DNA of 64,000 bases from Coemansia sp. RSA 487 (GCA_027577595.1 JANBRJ010000024.1:1-64000), one strand, 5' to 3'; shown: positions 19,921-30,367, counted from the first letter of the stretch. The notes: generated from the letters alone by a model not told the origin. Numbers and translations are program-made.

Positions 19921-22305
19921 ATGTCAAACACTGCCATTTCGCCAGCGGCAATGCACGCCGTGCTACAGCAATTGCCCCTAATGTCGGGCAAGATAGTCGA
20001 CGACACGCGCCACGAAAAGGTCCTCTCGTACATGCGGCTATTTCTCGCCTCGCCCGATGCCATCCCCAAGCTGGTCGAGTGGAACGTGTTCCAGCTTCTG
20101 GGCGACTGTTTGCAGCAACCCAACGATTACCGCGTGTCCGCCGTAGCCATACGGTTCCTAGGCGACTGCATCTCTGTGCGCGAGTCCGGGCTAGCTGTAT
20201 GGCGCTCCCTGGCGGCCAAACCAAACAAACAGATCTTACAATGGGTTGTCGAGAACGTTGACAGCCAGCATGCGCTCTTGCGCTTCTCTTGCTTGTATTT
20301 TGTGCGCATGGTCGTCACCAGCGTACAGGATGACCAGCAAGTTTCCGTATTCATTGAGCAGAAGCTGGACTACCAGAGGTACATAATGCGGAGACTGCTC
20401 GATACGAGTAGCTACTTTGTTGTTGCCGAGGCATGCAAGTTGCTCGGGACCCTGGTGTACCGGCATGGGAGGCTAGATCCGGCGCTGTGCGAGCTTGTTC
20501 GGATGCTAATTAATCGGCCGTTTGCGTCACAGTCGTCAGCCCGGAAGCTGGCGGTCCTTTCGGCGGTATCCACCTTGTATGGCACTGCTGCGGACGAGGT
20601 GCATCGGATGGGCTTGCAAGTACTTACGCTGCACAGACTGGCGCCCTACCTCTTTGACGTTGACAGGTTGATTCGCGACCGTGCGCTGGATGTGCTGGAG
20701 AACACGCTGCGGCTGACCGAGGATCCCCTGTTCCAGACAAATGTTTTGCGCATACTTACCACGCTGATCGACGACGGCGATGGCGCTTCAATCGGTTCAA
20801 AGGTGCGCGCTGTCACTATGCTACGTATCTTGGCTGCAGTCGTCAAAGAAACGCCCGTAAACAAGCACATGGCAGGCGTGGAGGCTATGGCTGCAGGGTG
20901 TAAAGACATTGTTAACATGGCCATATCGCTATTGTGCACCGCAAACGACATAGAAGTAGAAACAGCCGACGAGCATGCGGGTCTTGTCGACATATACCAG
21001 TTCCTTAGCACATTCATTGATACACCCACACACTCGGGCGATAGCGGGACCCAGGGTGCTAGGAGCTCCGTTCTGTACGAGGCAGTCCGGATAGTCCGCG
21101 AATACTGCCACACCACATTTGACCGCCACACAGTTGCCATCCTGTTCCAGCTTCTTGAGCACAAAACAGTACAAGCAAATGTGCAGCTTTTACAGCTGGT
21201 GCTCGATTCTATCGTCAAGTCGCTCCGACGCGCCAAGCATTCTGCATTTGGCCACCTATTGGCGCTGCCTGGTATTATTTCCAATTTCGCTATACGTGCA
21301 CCTGGGCTCAAGGTGCTTTTTGATTTGGCGCGGGAAGTCATCGCCGACCAGGACGACTACGATGCCGGACTGTTTGGAAAGTTCTGCGGCTCCCTGGTCC
21401 GGTCTATCAGGGAACGGATGGTCGACGTTGAGTGGGAGGCCAGGGACACTGCGCTGGAGTTTGTTTCGTCCGTAGTTCGCGAACTAGGCTGGCCAAAGGC
21501 GCGGTGTCTTGTGTCTCTGGATAGTGTGCAGCCATCCCTTATCGACGATGCGGCGCTGGCTCTAGATGATCCTGAGGAGTACGTGCGTGCGTCGGGTGCA
21601 CAGCTTTTGGCCATTATAATCGACAGCACGCAGCAAGATGCTGAGGTTATTCGAGCAATCGCTGGGCACACGAGGCTTGGAAGGGGCGGACTTGCCACTC
21701 TTTTGAGCGACAGTGAAGCGTTTGTCAAACGAGCTGCGTTTGATTTAGTCTACTCCCTTGCATCCGCCGCAATGGCAAGAAAAACTGGCACACGGGAATG
21801 GCTGCACTGCCTGAGTTATTCAAAGCTATACCAGACTGCAGATGATCCCGATTTTGAGGTCCGTGTGCGATGCGCCAAGCTTCTGGCGCTATTGTCCCGC
21901 TGTTGGCTTCAGGATCGCGAGGATTTGACTGATGCAGATAGTCGTGTTCTGGAGGGCTTGCAGCCAGGCACTTTGCTCATCGACATGTGTAGGGATGCTT
22001 CGCGGTACGTCAGGCGCGTATGCTTGGATGAGCTTTTGAGTATAAAGCGAGACCTTGACCAGCGCTTTACTGGGATTTTGACAAAAGATGCAAATGATGG
22101 CCAAGTGGCAAAGCGACAAGCAATGGTACGAGAACATGCAGAGCTGTTTTACCAAAAGCTCTGTGCTATTGATTTTGCTCGCTTGGAGGGATCTCTGACT
22201 GCCGAGCACTTGTATCAGGAAGCGCTGGATACTCAAGTGGAAAGAGAACTGATGGCCGAATCGAAGGCGCCAAACGAGGGTAACAACATATTGGATTGCT
22301 ACTGA
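19921..22305 (+). CDS. HEAT/ARM-repeat protein resembling BRAT1
   Basis: The protein has 794 residues, is almost entirely alpha-helical repeats and has no signal or transmembrane segment. Several places echo animal BRAT1 (BRCA1-associated ATM activator 1): VEWEARDTALEFVSSVV (BRAT1 has a similar WE-x-RD-x-ALEFL segment), then DDPEEYVRASGAQLL (DPESYVRASA in BRAT1), SEAFVKRAAFDLV and DPDFEVRVRCAKLLALL, in the same order. Length is also close to BRAT1 (about 820). BRAT1 binds the INTS9/INTS11 endonuclease module of Integrator and affects DNA-damage signalling. If true, this is an old fungal copy of a gene best known from animals. A TTTACAG just before the ATG may be the acceptor of a leader intron. 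Confidence is high for a repeat protein, moderate for BRAT1. Confidence 0.65.
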   Translation: MSNTAISPAAMHAVLQQLPLMSGKIVDDTRHEKVLSYMRLFLASPDAIPKLVEWNVFQLLGDCLQQPNDYRVSAVAIRFLGDCISVRESGLAVWRSLAAKPNKQILQWVVENVDSQHALLRFSCLYFVRMVVTSVQDDQQVSVFIEQKLDYQRYIMRRLLDTSSYFVVAEACKLLGTLVYRHGRLDPALCELVRMLINRPFASQSSARKLAVLSAVSTLYGTAADEVHRMGLQVLTLHRLAPYLFDVDRLIRDRALDVLENTLRLTEDPLFQTNVLRILTTLIDDGDGASIGSKVRAVTMLRILAAVVKETPVNKHMAGVEAMAAGCKDIVNMAISLLCTANDIEVETADEHAGLVDIYQFLSTFIDTPTHSGDSGTQGARSSVLYEAVRIVREYCHTTFDRHTVAILFQLLEHKTVQANVQLLQLVLDSIVKSLRRAKHSAFGHLLALPGIISNFAIRAPGLKVLFDLAREVIADQDDYDAGLFGKFCGSLVRSIRERMVDVEWEARDTALEFVSSVVRELGWPKARCLVSLDSVQPSLIDDAALALDDPEEYVRASGAQLLAIIIDSTQQDAEVIRAIAGHTRLGRGGLATLLSDSEAFVKRAAFDLVYSLASAAMARKTGTREWLHCLSYSKLYQTADDPDFEVRVRCAKLLALLSRCWLQDREDLTDADSRVLEGLQPGTLLIDMCRDASRYVRRVCLDELLSIKRDLDQRFTGILTKDANDGQVAKRQAMVREHAELFYQKLCAIDFARLEGSLTAEHLYQEALDTQVERELMAESKAPNEGNNILDCY

Positions 22306-22593
22306 TTTTGTAGTACGCTTTGCAACGAAAACAAAAAAAAGCGGTCTGTAGATGTAGCAAGCTTTTTCTTTGATATTTGCAAAACAGATTTTTTTTCAAA
22401 GCCAGCCTGCCATAGCAAACGATTTTTGACAATAAAGCGACGTTTCCAAGTGGTTTTACATTTTTTAAAAAAAAAAAAAAAAGAGATGTTGCGGTTAAAG
22501 ATATACAAGGACTAGGAATAAAACAACATTGACAAGGAAAAAAGAGAGGATAAAGACAGAAATTGATCCTGCATATAATTTGGCTGCCCATAT

Positions 22594-23439
22594 TCAATTT
22601 GTATATCCCATTTTGACCATTGTAGAGTTGCGCAATGTGTATAGAGATTCGTTCTGGCTGCGAGCAAAGTTCGCTTGGGTGATAAGTGGAGGATCAATGA
22701 CATATGCTTCCAGATACATTGGACGAACCATGTCACCAAGAGCTTGATCAAAGGATTTGTTAGGGTTGGGCCACATATTGTTAAACACACGTCTGAGGCG
22801 GTGCGCACCTTGCAGCGTTAGAGCGTAGGCAAAGGTGCAATCGGGACTGGAAGCAATAAACAGGCGATCATTAGTGGGACTCAGCGGCCGAGTTGTCTCC
22901 AGTCGACTGCAATGGCCGAGAAACAGAATCTCCCATGTACTGGGCAACGTCTTGATGATCTCAGACATCTGCTGCTTAATGGTAAGTTCCAAATCCACAT
23001 TATCTGACAGAACCAAGGCCGAGGGTAGATGCAGACGCACGATATCGCTGACAATATTCATGTGTGTGCGAAAATATGCGAGCATTTCAGAAGATTCTGT
23101 ATGATTGGGCATGGGATATGCCCACCGGTCTTCTCCAAGCCAGTATGTGTAGGCCTTTGGGTTGTCCATGTCGTGTGCAGAGGTGGCTGGATGGAAGCCA
23201 AAGGGAATCCCCTGGAACCGCATTATTTGGGCCATTTCCCGACGTCTTTGTTCGTGTGTCCGCTCGCTTACCACATACACGTGGTGAAACCCAAGTGTCA
23301 GATAGTTTCCGTTTTTGGACATCGTATCTATGTAGCTCGAGAACATGTATGTGCCAGTAAGAGAAAATACACAGATGGCGGTGAGAAACACAAAGATCTT
23401 TAGTCGTAGAAACCGCTGCGGCGGCGCTTTGATAAGCAT
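22594..23439 (-). CDS. Glycosyltransferase, GT25-like, type II membrane protein
   Basis: The ATG at 23439 gives 281 residues with a short basic head and one signal anchor (FLRLKIFVFLTAICVFSLTGTYMF, about 9-32), as in Golgi enzymes. The luminal part opens with FHHVYVVSERTHEQRRREMAQIM, the pattern of family 25 (LPS or collagen galactosyltransferase-like) enzymes, then GIPFGFHPATS, ALVLSDNVDLEL in the place of the usual EDD motif, and SSPDCTFAYALTLQGAHRL. The acidic motif is DNVD rather than EDD, so metal binding may differ. The donor sugar and acceptor are unknown. A longer frame reaching 23874 overlaps the divergent HemK gene and is rejected as the start. Confidence 0.75.
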   Translation of the reverse strand: MLIKAPPQRFLRLKIFVFLTAICVFSLTGTYMFSSYIDTMSKNGNYLTLGFHHVYVVSERTHEQRRREMAQIMRFQGIPFGFHPATSAHDMDNPKAYTYWLGEDRWAYPMPNHTESSEMLAYFRTHMNIVSDIVRLHLPSALVLSDNVDLELTIKQQMSEIIKTLPSTWEILFLGHCSRLETTRPLSPTNDRLFIASSPDCTFAYALTLQGAHRLRRVFNNMWPNPNKSFDQALGDMVRPMYLEAYVIDPPLITQANFARSQNESLYTLRNSTMVKMGYTN

Positions 23440-23725
23440 GCTATTTACGCCAACAAGAGAGAAAAGAGTTGACAGGAATAAATGTAGAGCCAAAAAGATG
23501 AGAAAAAAAAGATGGAGTAGGGGATGGTTGGTGATAAAAAGTAACTTTTGAATCGGTGGTAGAATTTTTAAACAAAAAAGCGCACATGGGTATCGATCGC
23601 GATTCATGCTCTTTGATAGATTTTTTTTTTTTGCTTTTTCTTCTTTTGCGAGTCTGATTTTTGCATATTGTACTTTGTTCAAAAAGGAGAAATTCAGACT
23701 GCTCTGCCAGAAACTAGCACTACAT
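23440..23725. promoter_or_regulatory. Shared promoter, GT25-like / HemK genes
   Basis: About 285 bp lie between divergent starts, with T-rich blocks (T10 near 23,623). An in-frame ATG at 23606 would lengthen the HemK protein by 40 residues with a hydrophobic Phe-rich head; I consider it less likely than 23726. Confidence 0.45.
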
Positions 23726-24892
23726 ATGCCACGCAGTCTGTCAAACAACACGCTGCTACCGCTATTGCAGCGGCTGGCACAAAAGGTCGGCAAGGAGCAA
23801 GCGCACAGCGAGCTGCGATGGCTAACCGAGTACGTACGAGAGGAATTGACAGCGACGGGGCACCCACTGCGCACAGCTCACAACCCGACCATGCACCATG
23901 GAGCAAGGATCTGGCGGGACCAGCCAGCGCCGTCGACGGAGGAAATCGAGCGCGACCACAAGAGGTTTACGCCGGTGCAGTGGGCGTGGCTACGGCAGGC
24001 GATCAAGGACAGGACCGAGCACAACAAGCCGTTGCAGTACATCATAGGCGACCAGCTCTTTGGCAAGGCAAACATTGTGGTGCGTCCCCCCGTGCTTATC
24101 CCCAGGTGGGAGACCGAGGAGTGGATGATCAGGCTGGCCGAGCTGATCTGTGCGCACAATGCTAGTCTGAAGGACAGTGCGCAAAGGCGGCCGCTGAATG
24201 TCTTGGATGCATGCACTGGGTCTGGGTGCGTCTCCCTGGGTCTGGCGTCTGAGCTGCCGCCCGATACGATCAATGCGCTGGGCGTGGATATATCGACGGA
24301 GGCTGTTTCTTTGGCGCTCGAGAACCTGGCGCTTAATCAGGCGCTGCTCAACGGCAACAGCGTCCGATTCCGGCAGCTGGATCTGATGGGGCCCGATGCG
24401 GCTGCTGAACTGGTATCCGAGGCAGATGGTCTGAAGGAGAGATCGGGCGGCCACGGATGGGACATGATTGTGTCCAACCCGCCATACGTGACACCGGCAG
24501 AGTACGATGGCCTCGATCCGGATGTCAGAGAATGGGAGGACAGGCGAGCGCTTGTGCCTCCAGCGCTGCAAGAGCCAAGCCTACCAAATGCTGAAGAAAG
24601 ACACAGTGGTCTTGCTAAGGACGACCCGGACGGGGTGTCCTTTGTTGTGCAGCTGGCAAAGCTTGCCAGAGAGATCGACTTAGTGGCGTTATCCGGCAAG
24701 ACACACCAACACCACACCATCGACGCAAGCGCGGATAGCCGGCTGCCCCGGCTGGTTGTCGAGATAGGCGGCAAGCATCAAGTGGAGGCGGTGTGCCAGA
24801 TAATGCGCGACCACGGCCTGAACTCTACAGAGGTGTGGAAGGATATGGCTGGCCATGACCGCGTGGTTCTCGGATACTCAAAACCAAAGTAA
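23726..24892 (+). CDS. HemK/PrmC-type protein glutamine methyltransferase (mitochondrial Mtq1-like)
   Basis: The protein has 388 residues. The N-terminal helical domain (about 1-100) precedes IGDQLFGKANIVVRPPVLIPRWETEEW, the usual PrmC linker (PRpETE). The SAM-binding motif is NVLDACTGSGCVSLGL, followed by ALGVDISTEAVSLALENL. The catalytic NPPY lies in IVSNPPYVT and is followed by YDGLDPDVREWEDRRAL, which is nearly diagnostic (E-P-x-x-AL). The C-terminus has VEIGGKHQVEAVCQIM. These enzymes methylate the GGQ glutamine of class I release factors; the organellar form (Mtq1) modifies mitochondrial RF1. A clear mitochondrial presequence is not seen in the short form. Short inserts after the NPPY region make it longer than bacterial PrmC (about 280). 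Confidence 0.92.
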   Translation: MPRSLSNNTLLPLLQRLAQKVGKEQAHSELRWLTEYVREELTATGHPLRTAHNPTMHHGARIWRDQPAPSTEEIERDHKRFTPVQWAWLRQAIKDRTEHNKPLQYIIGDQLFGKANIVVRPPVLIPRWETEEWMIRLAELICAHNASLKDSAQRRPLNVLDACTGSGCVSLGLASELPPDTINALGVDISTEAVSLALENLALNQALLNGNSVRFRQLDLMGPDAAAELVSEADGLKERSGGHGWDMIVSNPPYVTPAEYDGLDPDVREWEDRRALVPPALQEPSLPNAEERHSGLAKDDPDGVSFVVQLAKLAREIDLVALSGKTHQHHTIDASADSRLPRLVVEIGGKHQVEAVCQIMRDHGLNSTEVWKDMAGHDRVVLGYSKPK

Positions 24893-25210
24893 GGAATGAC
24901 TTTTATATTGCACATTTCATATCACAGCATTTTGCATTGTCCTCACCTCCCTCCCTCTTGCCCACTTTTTGCTTCGGCAGTTATGAATGCAGCCGTTTAC
25001 ATTAAAAAGATAGTTTAAAAATAGAAATAAGGAGAGATAAAAAGCCTAGTAAGCCTGACTGCTGGGGGGAGTCATCAAATGGACGTTGGTATATATCAAT
25101 AGTAAAACAATAGTGATTTCCTTGCTACTAACAAAACAACGGCCATGGGAGATGTTTAGAGACAGTCAAGCGCCAGCTTATGGTGCTACTCAGAGAAAGA
25201 GGAGCGCTGT
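24893..25210. other. Intergenic, convergent 3' ends
   Basis: About 318 bp between the HemK stop and the stop of the opposing secreted-protein gene. AT-rich, with no coding signal. Confidence 0.5.
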
Positions 25211-25732
25211 TTAGGCACGGGGCTTGCACTTGGCGGGAGCCGACGAGGCAGCGGGCTCCTCGGTGCTACCGGCACCATCGTCAGAGGAGGCGGGGGCGTC
25301 GGTGGGGGCGGGGGCGTCGGTGGTGGCGGGAGCGTCGGAGGAGGCGGGCGCGGGAGCGTCAGAGGAGGCAGGCGCACCAGTAGGGGTGGCGGTGGGCGCC
25401 TCGTAGGTCTTCAGGCAAGCGCTGACAATGTCACCGGCAATGAGGTTAAGGACAGAGCCCGGAATGGCGTTAGGAAGGGCGTGGAGGAAGTCGTCCGATG
25501 GGTCGGCAGGCATAGTGGAGGCACCGCCAAGGAGCGAAGACAGAGCAGCAGCCTGATCGGGCGAGAGGATGGTGCCGGCCATGCCCAGCATGGGGTCGGA
25601 GGCCTTCTTGATGGCAGCCCAGTTAGTCTTGGTGCAAGCAAGAGTGGCATCGCTGGTCCAGTCGATGTTGTCGGCGGCAAAGACGGAGGCGGCAACAGCG
25701 GCGATGGCAACGAAGATCTTGGCGAACTGCAT
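25211..25732 (-). CDS. Secreted Ala/Pro/Ser/Thr-rich protein
   Basis: The ATG at 25732 opens a clean signal peptide (FAKIFVAIAAVAASVFA, cut before ADNIDW); the product has 173 residues. Residues 20-115 form a globular part with two cysteines (ACTKTNW and SACLKTYEAP) and the recurring segments MLGMAGTILSPDQAAALSSLLGG and DFLHALPNAIPGSVLNLIAGDIVSACL. Residues 118-165 are a low-complexity tail of SSDAPAP/TTDAPAP units that would be O-mannosylated. A CKPRA terminus ends the protein; no GPI signal is seen. Codon use is strongly biased to G/C, as in highly expressed genes. The family is not recognised; small secreted proteins of this design are common in zygomycete-type fungi. Probably an abundant extracellular or wall protein. 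Confidence 0.75.
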   Translation of the reverse strand: MQFAKIFVAIAAVAASVFAADNIDWTSDATLACTKTNWAAIKKASDPMLGMAGTILSPDQAAALSSLLGGASTMPADPSDDFLHALPNAIPGSVLNLIAGDIVSACLKTYEAPTATPTGAPASSDAPAPASSDAPATTDAPAPTDAPASSDDGAGSTEEPAASSAPAKCKPRA

Positions 25733-25889
25733 TTTTGATATCAAAAAAGTTTAGTTTAACGAGATGTTGATACAGGTGAGAAGGGGAGAGAACAAAAAGC
25801 GGTCAGAGAGGAAGGAAAAAAGACAGAGTTTACTATGGTCTGATGTTAAGAAGAATCCAGGAACCGAAAACGCTGGTCTTGAGGTGGAG

Positions 25890-25897
25890 TTTATATA
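25890..25897 (-). promoter_or_regulatory. TATA box of the secreted-protein gene
   Basis: TATATAAA on the minus strand lies 158 bp upstream of the ATG at 25732, in a spacer without other coding signal. It is a good match for the core promoter of a strongly expressed gene; the distance implies a leader of about 120-130 nt. Confidence 0.5.
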
Positions 25898-27670
25898 CAA
25901 AGCAGCACAAGGACGAAATCTCGCTCCTTTGAGTGTGTTTACATGGAAGAATGCCACAAAGATAAAATGCAGCAGGGGTACCCGCATCCCCTTTCCAACC
26001 CGCCTTTGCTTTCCGCACTGCCGTGTAAGCAGCGACAACGATTTCCATATGCAGCTAGCATGAGTTGGTGCGCATCATAAATTGTAAATAAGGTAGGTGC
26101 CTCCTTTCTCATCGGCAATAGCCCAGGAAAATAATGTAAAGCAACCGCGCGTTGGAACCTGGGCTTGTCTTACATGTGCTCAGCATCCCAGTCGCCATTT
26201 TCCTCTTTTTGCATGTACCAGTTCCAAGATGGTAAAAGCAAGCACCTGAATGTGAAAGTTTTATCAATATGGCAACTGCCTCCAGTAGTTTTTGTTCTCA
26301 AAATAGTCTGGTTCCGCGCTCCGTTGTGCACAGTCCCGCTGCTTCCCCTCCCTACTAATTCATCCACTGCAGTCCAATGAAACGCTCAGCCGTTGCTCTG
26401 GTTTCCTATTCTTTCCATCCGTTTTGTTCAAGCATTGCCTGGAATTTTCCAAGTTAATTTTATATTTAGATTGCGGAAGACGGAAAGCTTTACGCAGTGG
26501 CGAGAAATGTCCAGTCAAAAAAAGCGATCTTGTCATGTTACACGCCCTCCAGCCGATTTAGACATTTAGTGCTTCGTTAGTTACGCATACCATTTTAAAT
26601 GCAATGTGCTTTATCTCTGTTTAATTGGCCATTGAGCCCAGGTGCTTGTCTGTCGATGACATATCGATTGTTTACGGTTTTCCAAATGCGTAATGCTTAA
26701 TCCAAGCCTAATGCATCTTGTGGTTGCTTCCGATGACAGCATGAAAGAAAACCGTCCCCCCGAGCAGTAGCTGAAAATTTCTACGTAAATCCTCGATTTG
26801 TTTTGTGCTTGGCATTAGCTTGCGCGCATACATAAAAAATGCGAAATCTCCTTGTGAACGTGCATTGCGTCAAATGAGTGAGGAGAGGAATCGGCCGCTG
26901 ACTGCTGTTTTATTAGTAAAATTTGTTGTTCAAATGAACTTGCAGATAATTTCCGTTTCCACTGTGCAGCCTGACATTTGATAGAGGACCAAAAGTCACA
27001 TTCAATTAAAAAAGGGCAATAAGAAAGGCTGCTACTACTGTATAAATTCAGACTCTTTACAGCATCTCTTCCAGGCCTGCAATTAAAATCTGGTTTGTTC
27101 TGGCTCCCCCATCGGGTTTTCCTTTTTTGAAGACAAAGTCGATCACTTGTCAGTAGAGTATATAAAATTTACATAAATGGATTGTAGGCCAAAGCGCACC
27201 AATCGAAACCACCAACCTTTATGCATCCCCGCATCTTGTAAATCCCTTTGTGCGGAAGAGCTGGCCTTTTCAGAGAGAAGAAGAGCAAAAAAAAGCATAT
27301 TTACCAAAGAACACGAGTTTGCAAAAAAAAAAAAAATCGATCGACACCCCCACCAAGCACTAAAGGAAAGCATGTGCTTGGATGGCGGGCTCTCGCGCTT
27401 TGCTCTTTGTACACAGGTGACCACATTTTCCCGCAATTAGTCTTTCAGTACACTGTTTACGTATTTGCAGCTTTCCGATTTGCTGCGCAAGATCATTGTG
27501 TCTTTGATTTTTCTTACAAAAGGAGCATTGCTCAACTGAACTGTGTAATTAGATTTATGATTGAGTCGTGTTTACCATGATGCCAGTTTAGAGTAAAAAA
27601 AGATGTAGCAAAACAACAACAAGAAGGAAAAAGGATGAAGAATAATGTTTGAAATATAAAATCCATTATG
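25898..27670. other. Long intergenic region
   Basis: About 1.8 kb, AT-rich, with no frame showing codon bias on either strand. It holds the distal promoter of the minus-strand secreted gene and the 3' flank of the GTP cyclohydrolase gene. A run A13 lies near 27,322-27,335 and TATA-like GTATATAAAAT near 27,158. No tRNA or other RNA was recognised. Confidence 0.45.
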
Positions 27671-29333
27671 TTATTTTACAAGAGACAGGAACTCCTCGCG
27701 GGTCTTGGGGTCGGAGCGGAATCGTCCAAGCATAAAGCTGGTGATGGTCTTGCTGCCAGGCTTCTGTACACCGCGCATGACCATGCATTGGTGGCTACAT
27801 CGGTTCAGCAAACAAACAAACAAGCGATCAAGCAAAAAAGACATTGTTAGCTAAACAAAATGCAAATCAGCAAAGTGTGATCCGCTGTCTCCTCAACCCC
27901 AGAAAATCACACTTCCTTCCCTTCACACAGCAAACCCACCCAAAACTTACCTTGCTTCCATGATGACGGCCACGCCCTGGGGCTGAAGGATCTTGTCTAG
28001 TGCCACAGCAATCTGCTTGGTAAGACGCTCCTGGACTTGCAGCCTGCGGCTAAACATTTCTGCGATTCTCGCCAGCTTGCTCAGCCCAAGGACCCTACGG
28101 TTCGGAATATACCCGATCGACACCTTTCCGCAGAAGGGAACAAGGTGGTGTTCGCACAATGAAAAGATGTCAATGTCGCGCACAATAACCATTTCCTCGT
28201 GGTCCTCGTCAAACAGCGCATCATTGACCACGTCGTTCATCGACACCTCGTAGCCCTTGGTGAAGAACATCAGGGCCTTTGCATAGCGGTCCGGGGTCTT
28301 GAGAAGCCCCTCGCGGTCGGGGTCCTCGCCAATGCATTCAAGAAGCGTGCGTACGGCGTCAGACATCTTCTTCTGCCGCACCTCCTTTTCCTCCGCTGAC
28401 TCGCTGCGCCGTTCCTCGGTTCCAATACCTAACAAAGGCAGTTGAAGCCGTGTCCAACAAGGAGTTTAAATCGCTTGTTTTTTTTTTTACAGATTTAGAT
28501 ATCGTGCATGGAATTAATTTCGTTTTCAAGGAGGGGGAGTGGGGAGGGAAAACCTGCAAAGGACTGTTGCAAGCAGGAAAAGCCAGCCATGTATGTGCTG
28601 GAGGATCAAGAGCGAACCAATCAGGCCCATGTAAACTGGGCATGCAATGCATTGGGCAAATTATAACATAATCTAGCATGAAAAATATTTTTCTTTTGTC
28701 TACGCTGGTAACAAGAAGGTGGGGGTGAAAAATTCTCCGCCATTCCAGTCGCCGTCATCCCACACACACTCTGACTTTTAGACAGACGTCGTGCTTTATA
28801 GTAATGGGTGGAGGAGGAGGAGAAGTCCGGCCGTATGACGACCCCCTCTTAACAGTAAAGGAAGAAGGCTCAGATGACCAGGAGGGTAATCTAAGTTGGA
28901 AAAGAATTGTGGAATTACAAAGAGAGACCCTGCGAGACTTCCCATCCCTCCGACACTAAACGTAGCAGTGGCATAGGAGGGCATCAGCAAGGAATGGACA
29001 GAACAAACAATACATGTGCGAGGCATGGGGGAGGGCTGTGGAGAGGAACTTACTTGGCCAGCTGAAGCCGTCGAGATCGATTGGATAGTGTTTGGCAGCA
29101 GAGTCGACTGGGCCAGAACCCTCTTGCCTGGGAGTATCGGACGGCTGGAACATGGAGGGCGTGTGCGAGCGGGAGGACATGGGTGACCCGGCAATGGTTG
29201 CAGTATTGATCGATGATGCAGTGGCTGGGCTCTTCATGGTTCCGCGAAGAACGGACCGCTCGTCCTCGGCGGCGGTCTTGGGGTCGCTTGGCACCAGTTG
29301 GTGGTTGGTGAGGTTGGTAGTCTGCACGTTCAT
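27671..29333 (-). CDS. FOL2: GTP cyclohydrolase I (folate/pterin synthesis), three exons
   Basis: Exons are 29054-29333, 27951-28428 and 27671-27794, with introns of 625 and 156 nt; all boundaries are GT-AG and keep frame, giving 293 residues. The first exon encodes a 90-residue Ser/Thr/Pro-rich extension ending in [11 protein letters not shown], which joins to SIGTEERR as in fungal FOL2 (DLDG-x-SWPS-x-GT). The core has [37 protein letters not shown] with the zinc ligands Cys and His, [18 protein letters not shown], and in the last exon [16 protein letters not shown] with the third zinc ligand Cys. It converts GTP to dihydroneopterin triphosphate, the first step to folate and tetrahydrobiopterin. 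The 625-nt first intron is long for this window. Confidence 0.96.
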
Positions 29334-29648
29334 TTTCTTGTGTCCTCGAGAAGAAGAGAATAAAAGCACAGGATTGATGATTAATTTACTGAAGTAAAAA
29401 AAAGCTAGCTTAGTTGTATGGACGGAGAAGAGAAAAGCAAAAGAAAAGAAAAAGAAGCCACGCCAGGGTTTGCGGTTCGATTCTTTTTAAGCGACAGCGA
29501 CCAAATATTCCTCTCCCTTTCGACATGACATGTAAAGTAACAATACCGAAACAATAAAGCACCCGACACAAATAACTTAATTTCCTAAGCATCGCAATAG
29601 AGACAGAGACTCCCGGTTTCCTGAAGCGAGAAGAGAGATAATGGTTAT
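29334..29648. other. Short intergenic spacer
   Basis: About 315 bp upstream of FOL2 and downstream of the Asterix gene, both on the minus strand. AT-rich; promoter of FOL2 presumed. No RNA or gene recognised. Confidence 0.45.
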
Positions 29649-30017
29649 TTACGGATACGCCTTGCCTACAGTGGCGGCTACGGGGTCGTTGTTGGCTGTG
29701 CCTCTGGCAAGCCTATACACCGCCAAGAACTCGGGAAGGTAGGCCATCATCAGTGAGGTAAGCGCTAGCGTAACTGTTGAGATACGGCTGCTGCCGCCGT
29801 TCGACGACCCCATTGCCGACAAGCGGTCCGTGAACACAGAAAACAGCGACGCAAACAGGGCAATCCACCCTATCCACTTTATCTTGCTGAACAGTGCAGC
29901 CATCGAGCTTACAAACGCTATTATGTAGTACAGGCTGCCCTCGTTGCTGGCTGCTGGGGTGTAGGGAACCACTGCATCGGCGCGGCGCGGGTCTCCGGGG
30001 AACTCTTTGCGTGGCAT
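29649..30017 (-). CDS. Asterix (WDR83OS/PAT10-like), ER PAT-complex subunit
   Basis: The protein has 122 residues, the usual size for the Asterix (UPF0139) family. It has a hydrophilic head (PRRADAVVPYTPA) and hydrophobic helices at about 28-50 (LYYIIAFVSSMAALFSKI), 50-65 (WIGWIALFASLFSVF) and 80-105 (VTLALTSLMMAYLPEF). The KIKWIGWIALFASLFSV part aligns with KLKWCAWVAVYCSFISF of animal Asterix, and SSRISTVTLALTSLMMAY with the third helix. In animals Asterix pairs with CCDC47 as an intramembrane chaperone for multipass proteins at the ER translocon. It is divergent from the Rab gene with a 350-bp shared promoter. Confidence 0.82.
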   Translation of the reverse strand: MPRKEFPGDPRRADAVVPYTPAASNEGSLYYIIAFVSSMAALFSKIKWIGWIALFASLFSVFTDRLSAMGSSNGGSSRISTVTLALTSLMMAYLPEFLAVYRLARGTANNDPVAATVGKAYP

Positions 30018-30367
30018 TGTGCGGATTCGAAAACAGTGATGGGGAGGGTGGGATTAAGTTCTAAAGGTGCGAGCGAGAAAAGAGAGAGAAAAAGAGTCTG
30101 GGCCACAGCAATCAAGCAGGTTTCAACCTCCATCAGCATTAGCTCATTTTGATCCTTGTTTTCCAAGCCGTGAGGAAAGAAGCCAGAGACGATGGATGGG
30201 ATGGGCCTTGAAAAGGCATCATGGCAGGTGACTTCTTTTCTTGGCTAGCACTTTTTCTTTCACTTGCCATTTCTTTTCTAACAATCAGCTCTAAATTCGC
30301 TTCTTTGTTTTAGCCATATTTTCTGTAGAATACACCCACTCAGCTCTAGTGCATCCGCTTCGCCCAT
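30018..30367. promoter_or_regulatory. Shared promoter, Asterix / Rab genes
   Basis: About 350 bp separate divergent starts. It is T-rich near the Rab side (TTTTCTTTC blocks). No defined site was recognised. Confidence 0.4.

Noticed and set aside
29470-29490. GGTTCGATTC, another B-box-like match
   Set aside because: The flanks cannot form a tRNA cloverleaf.
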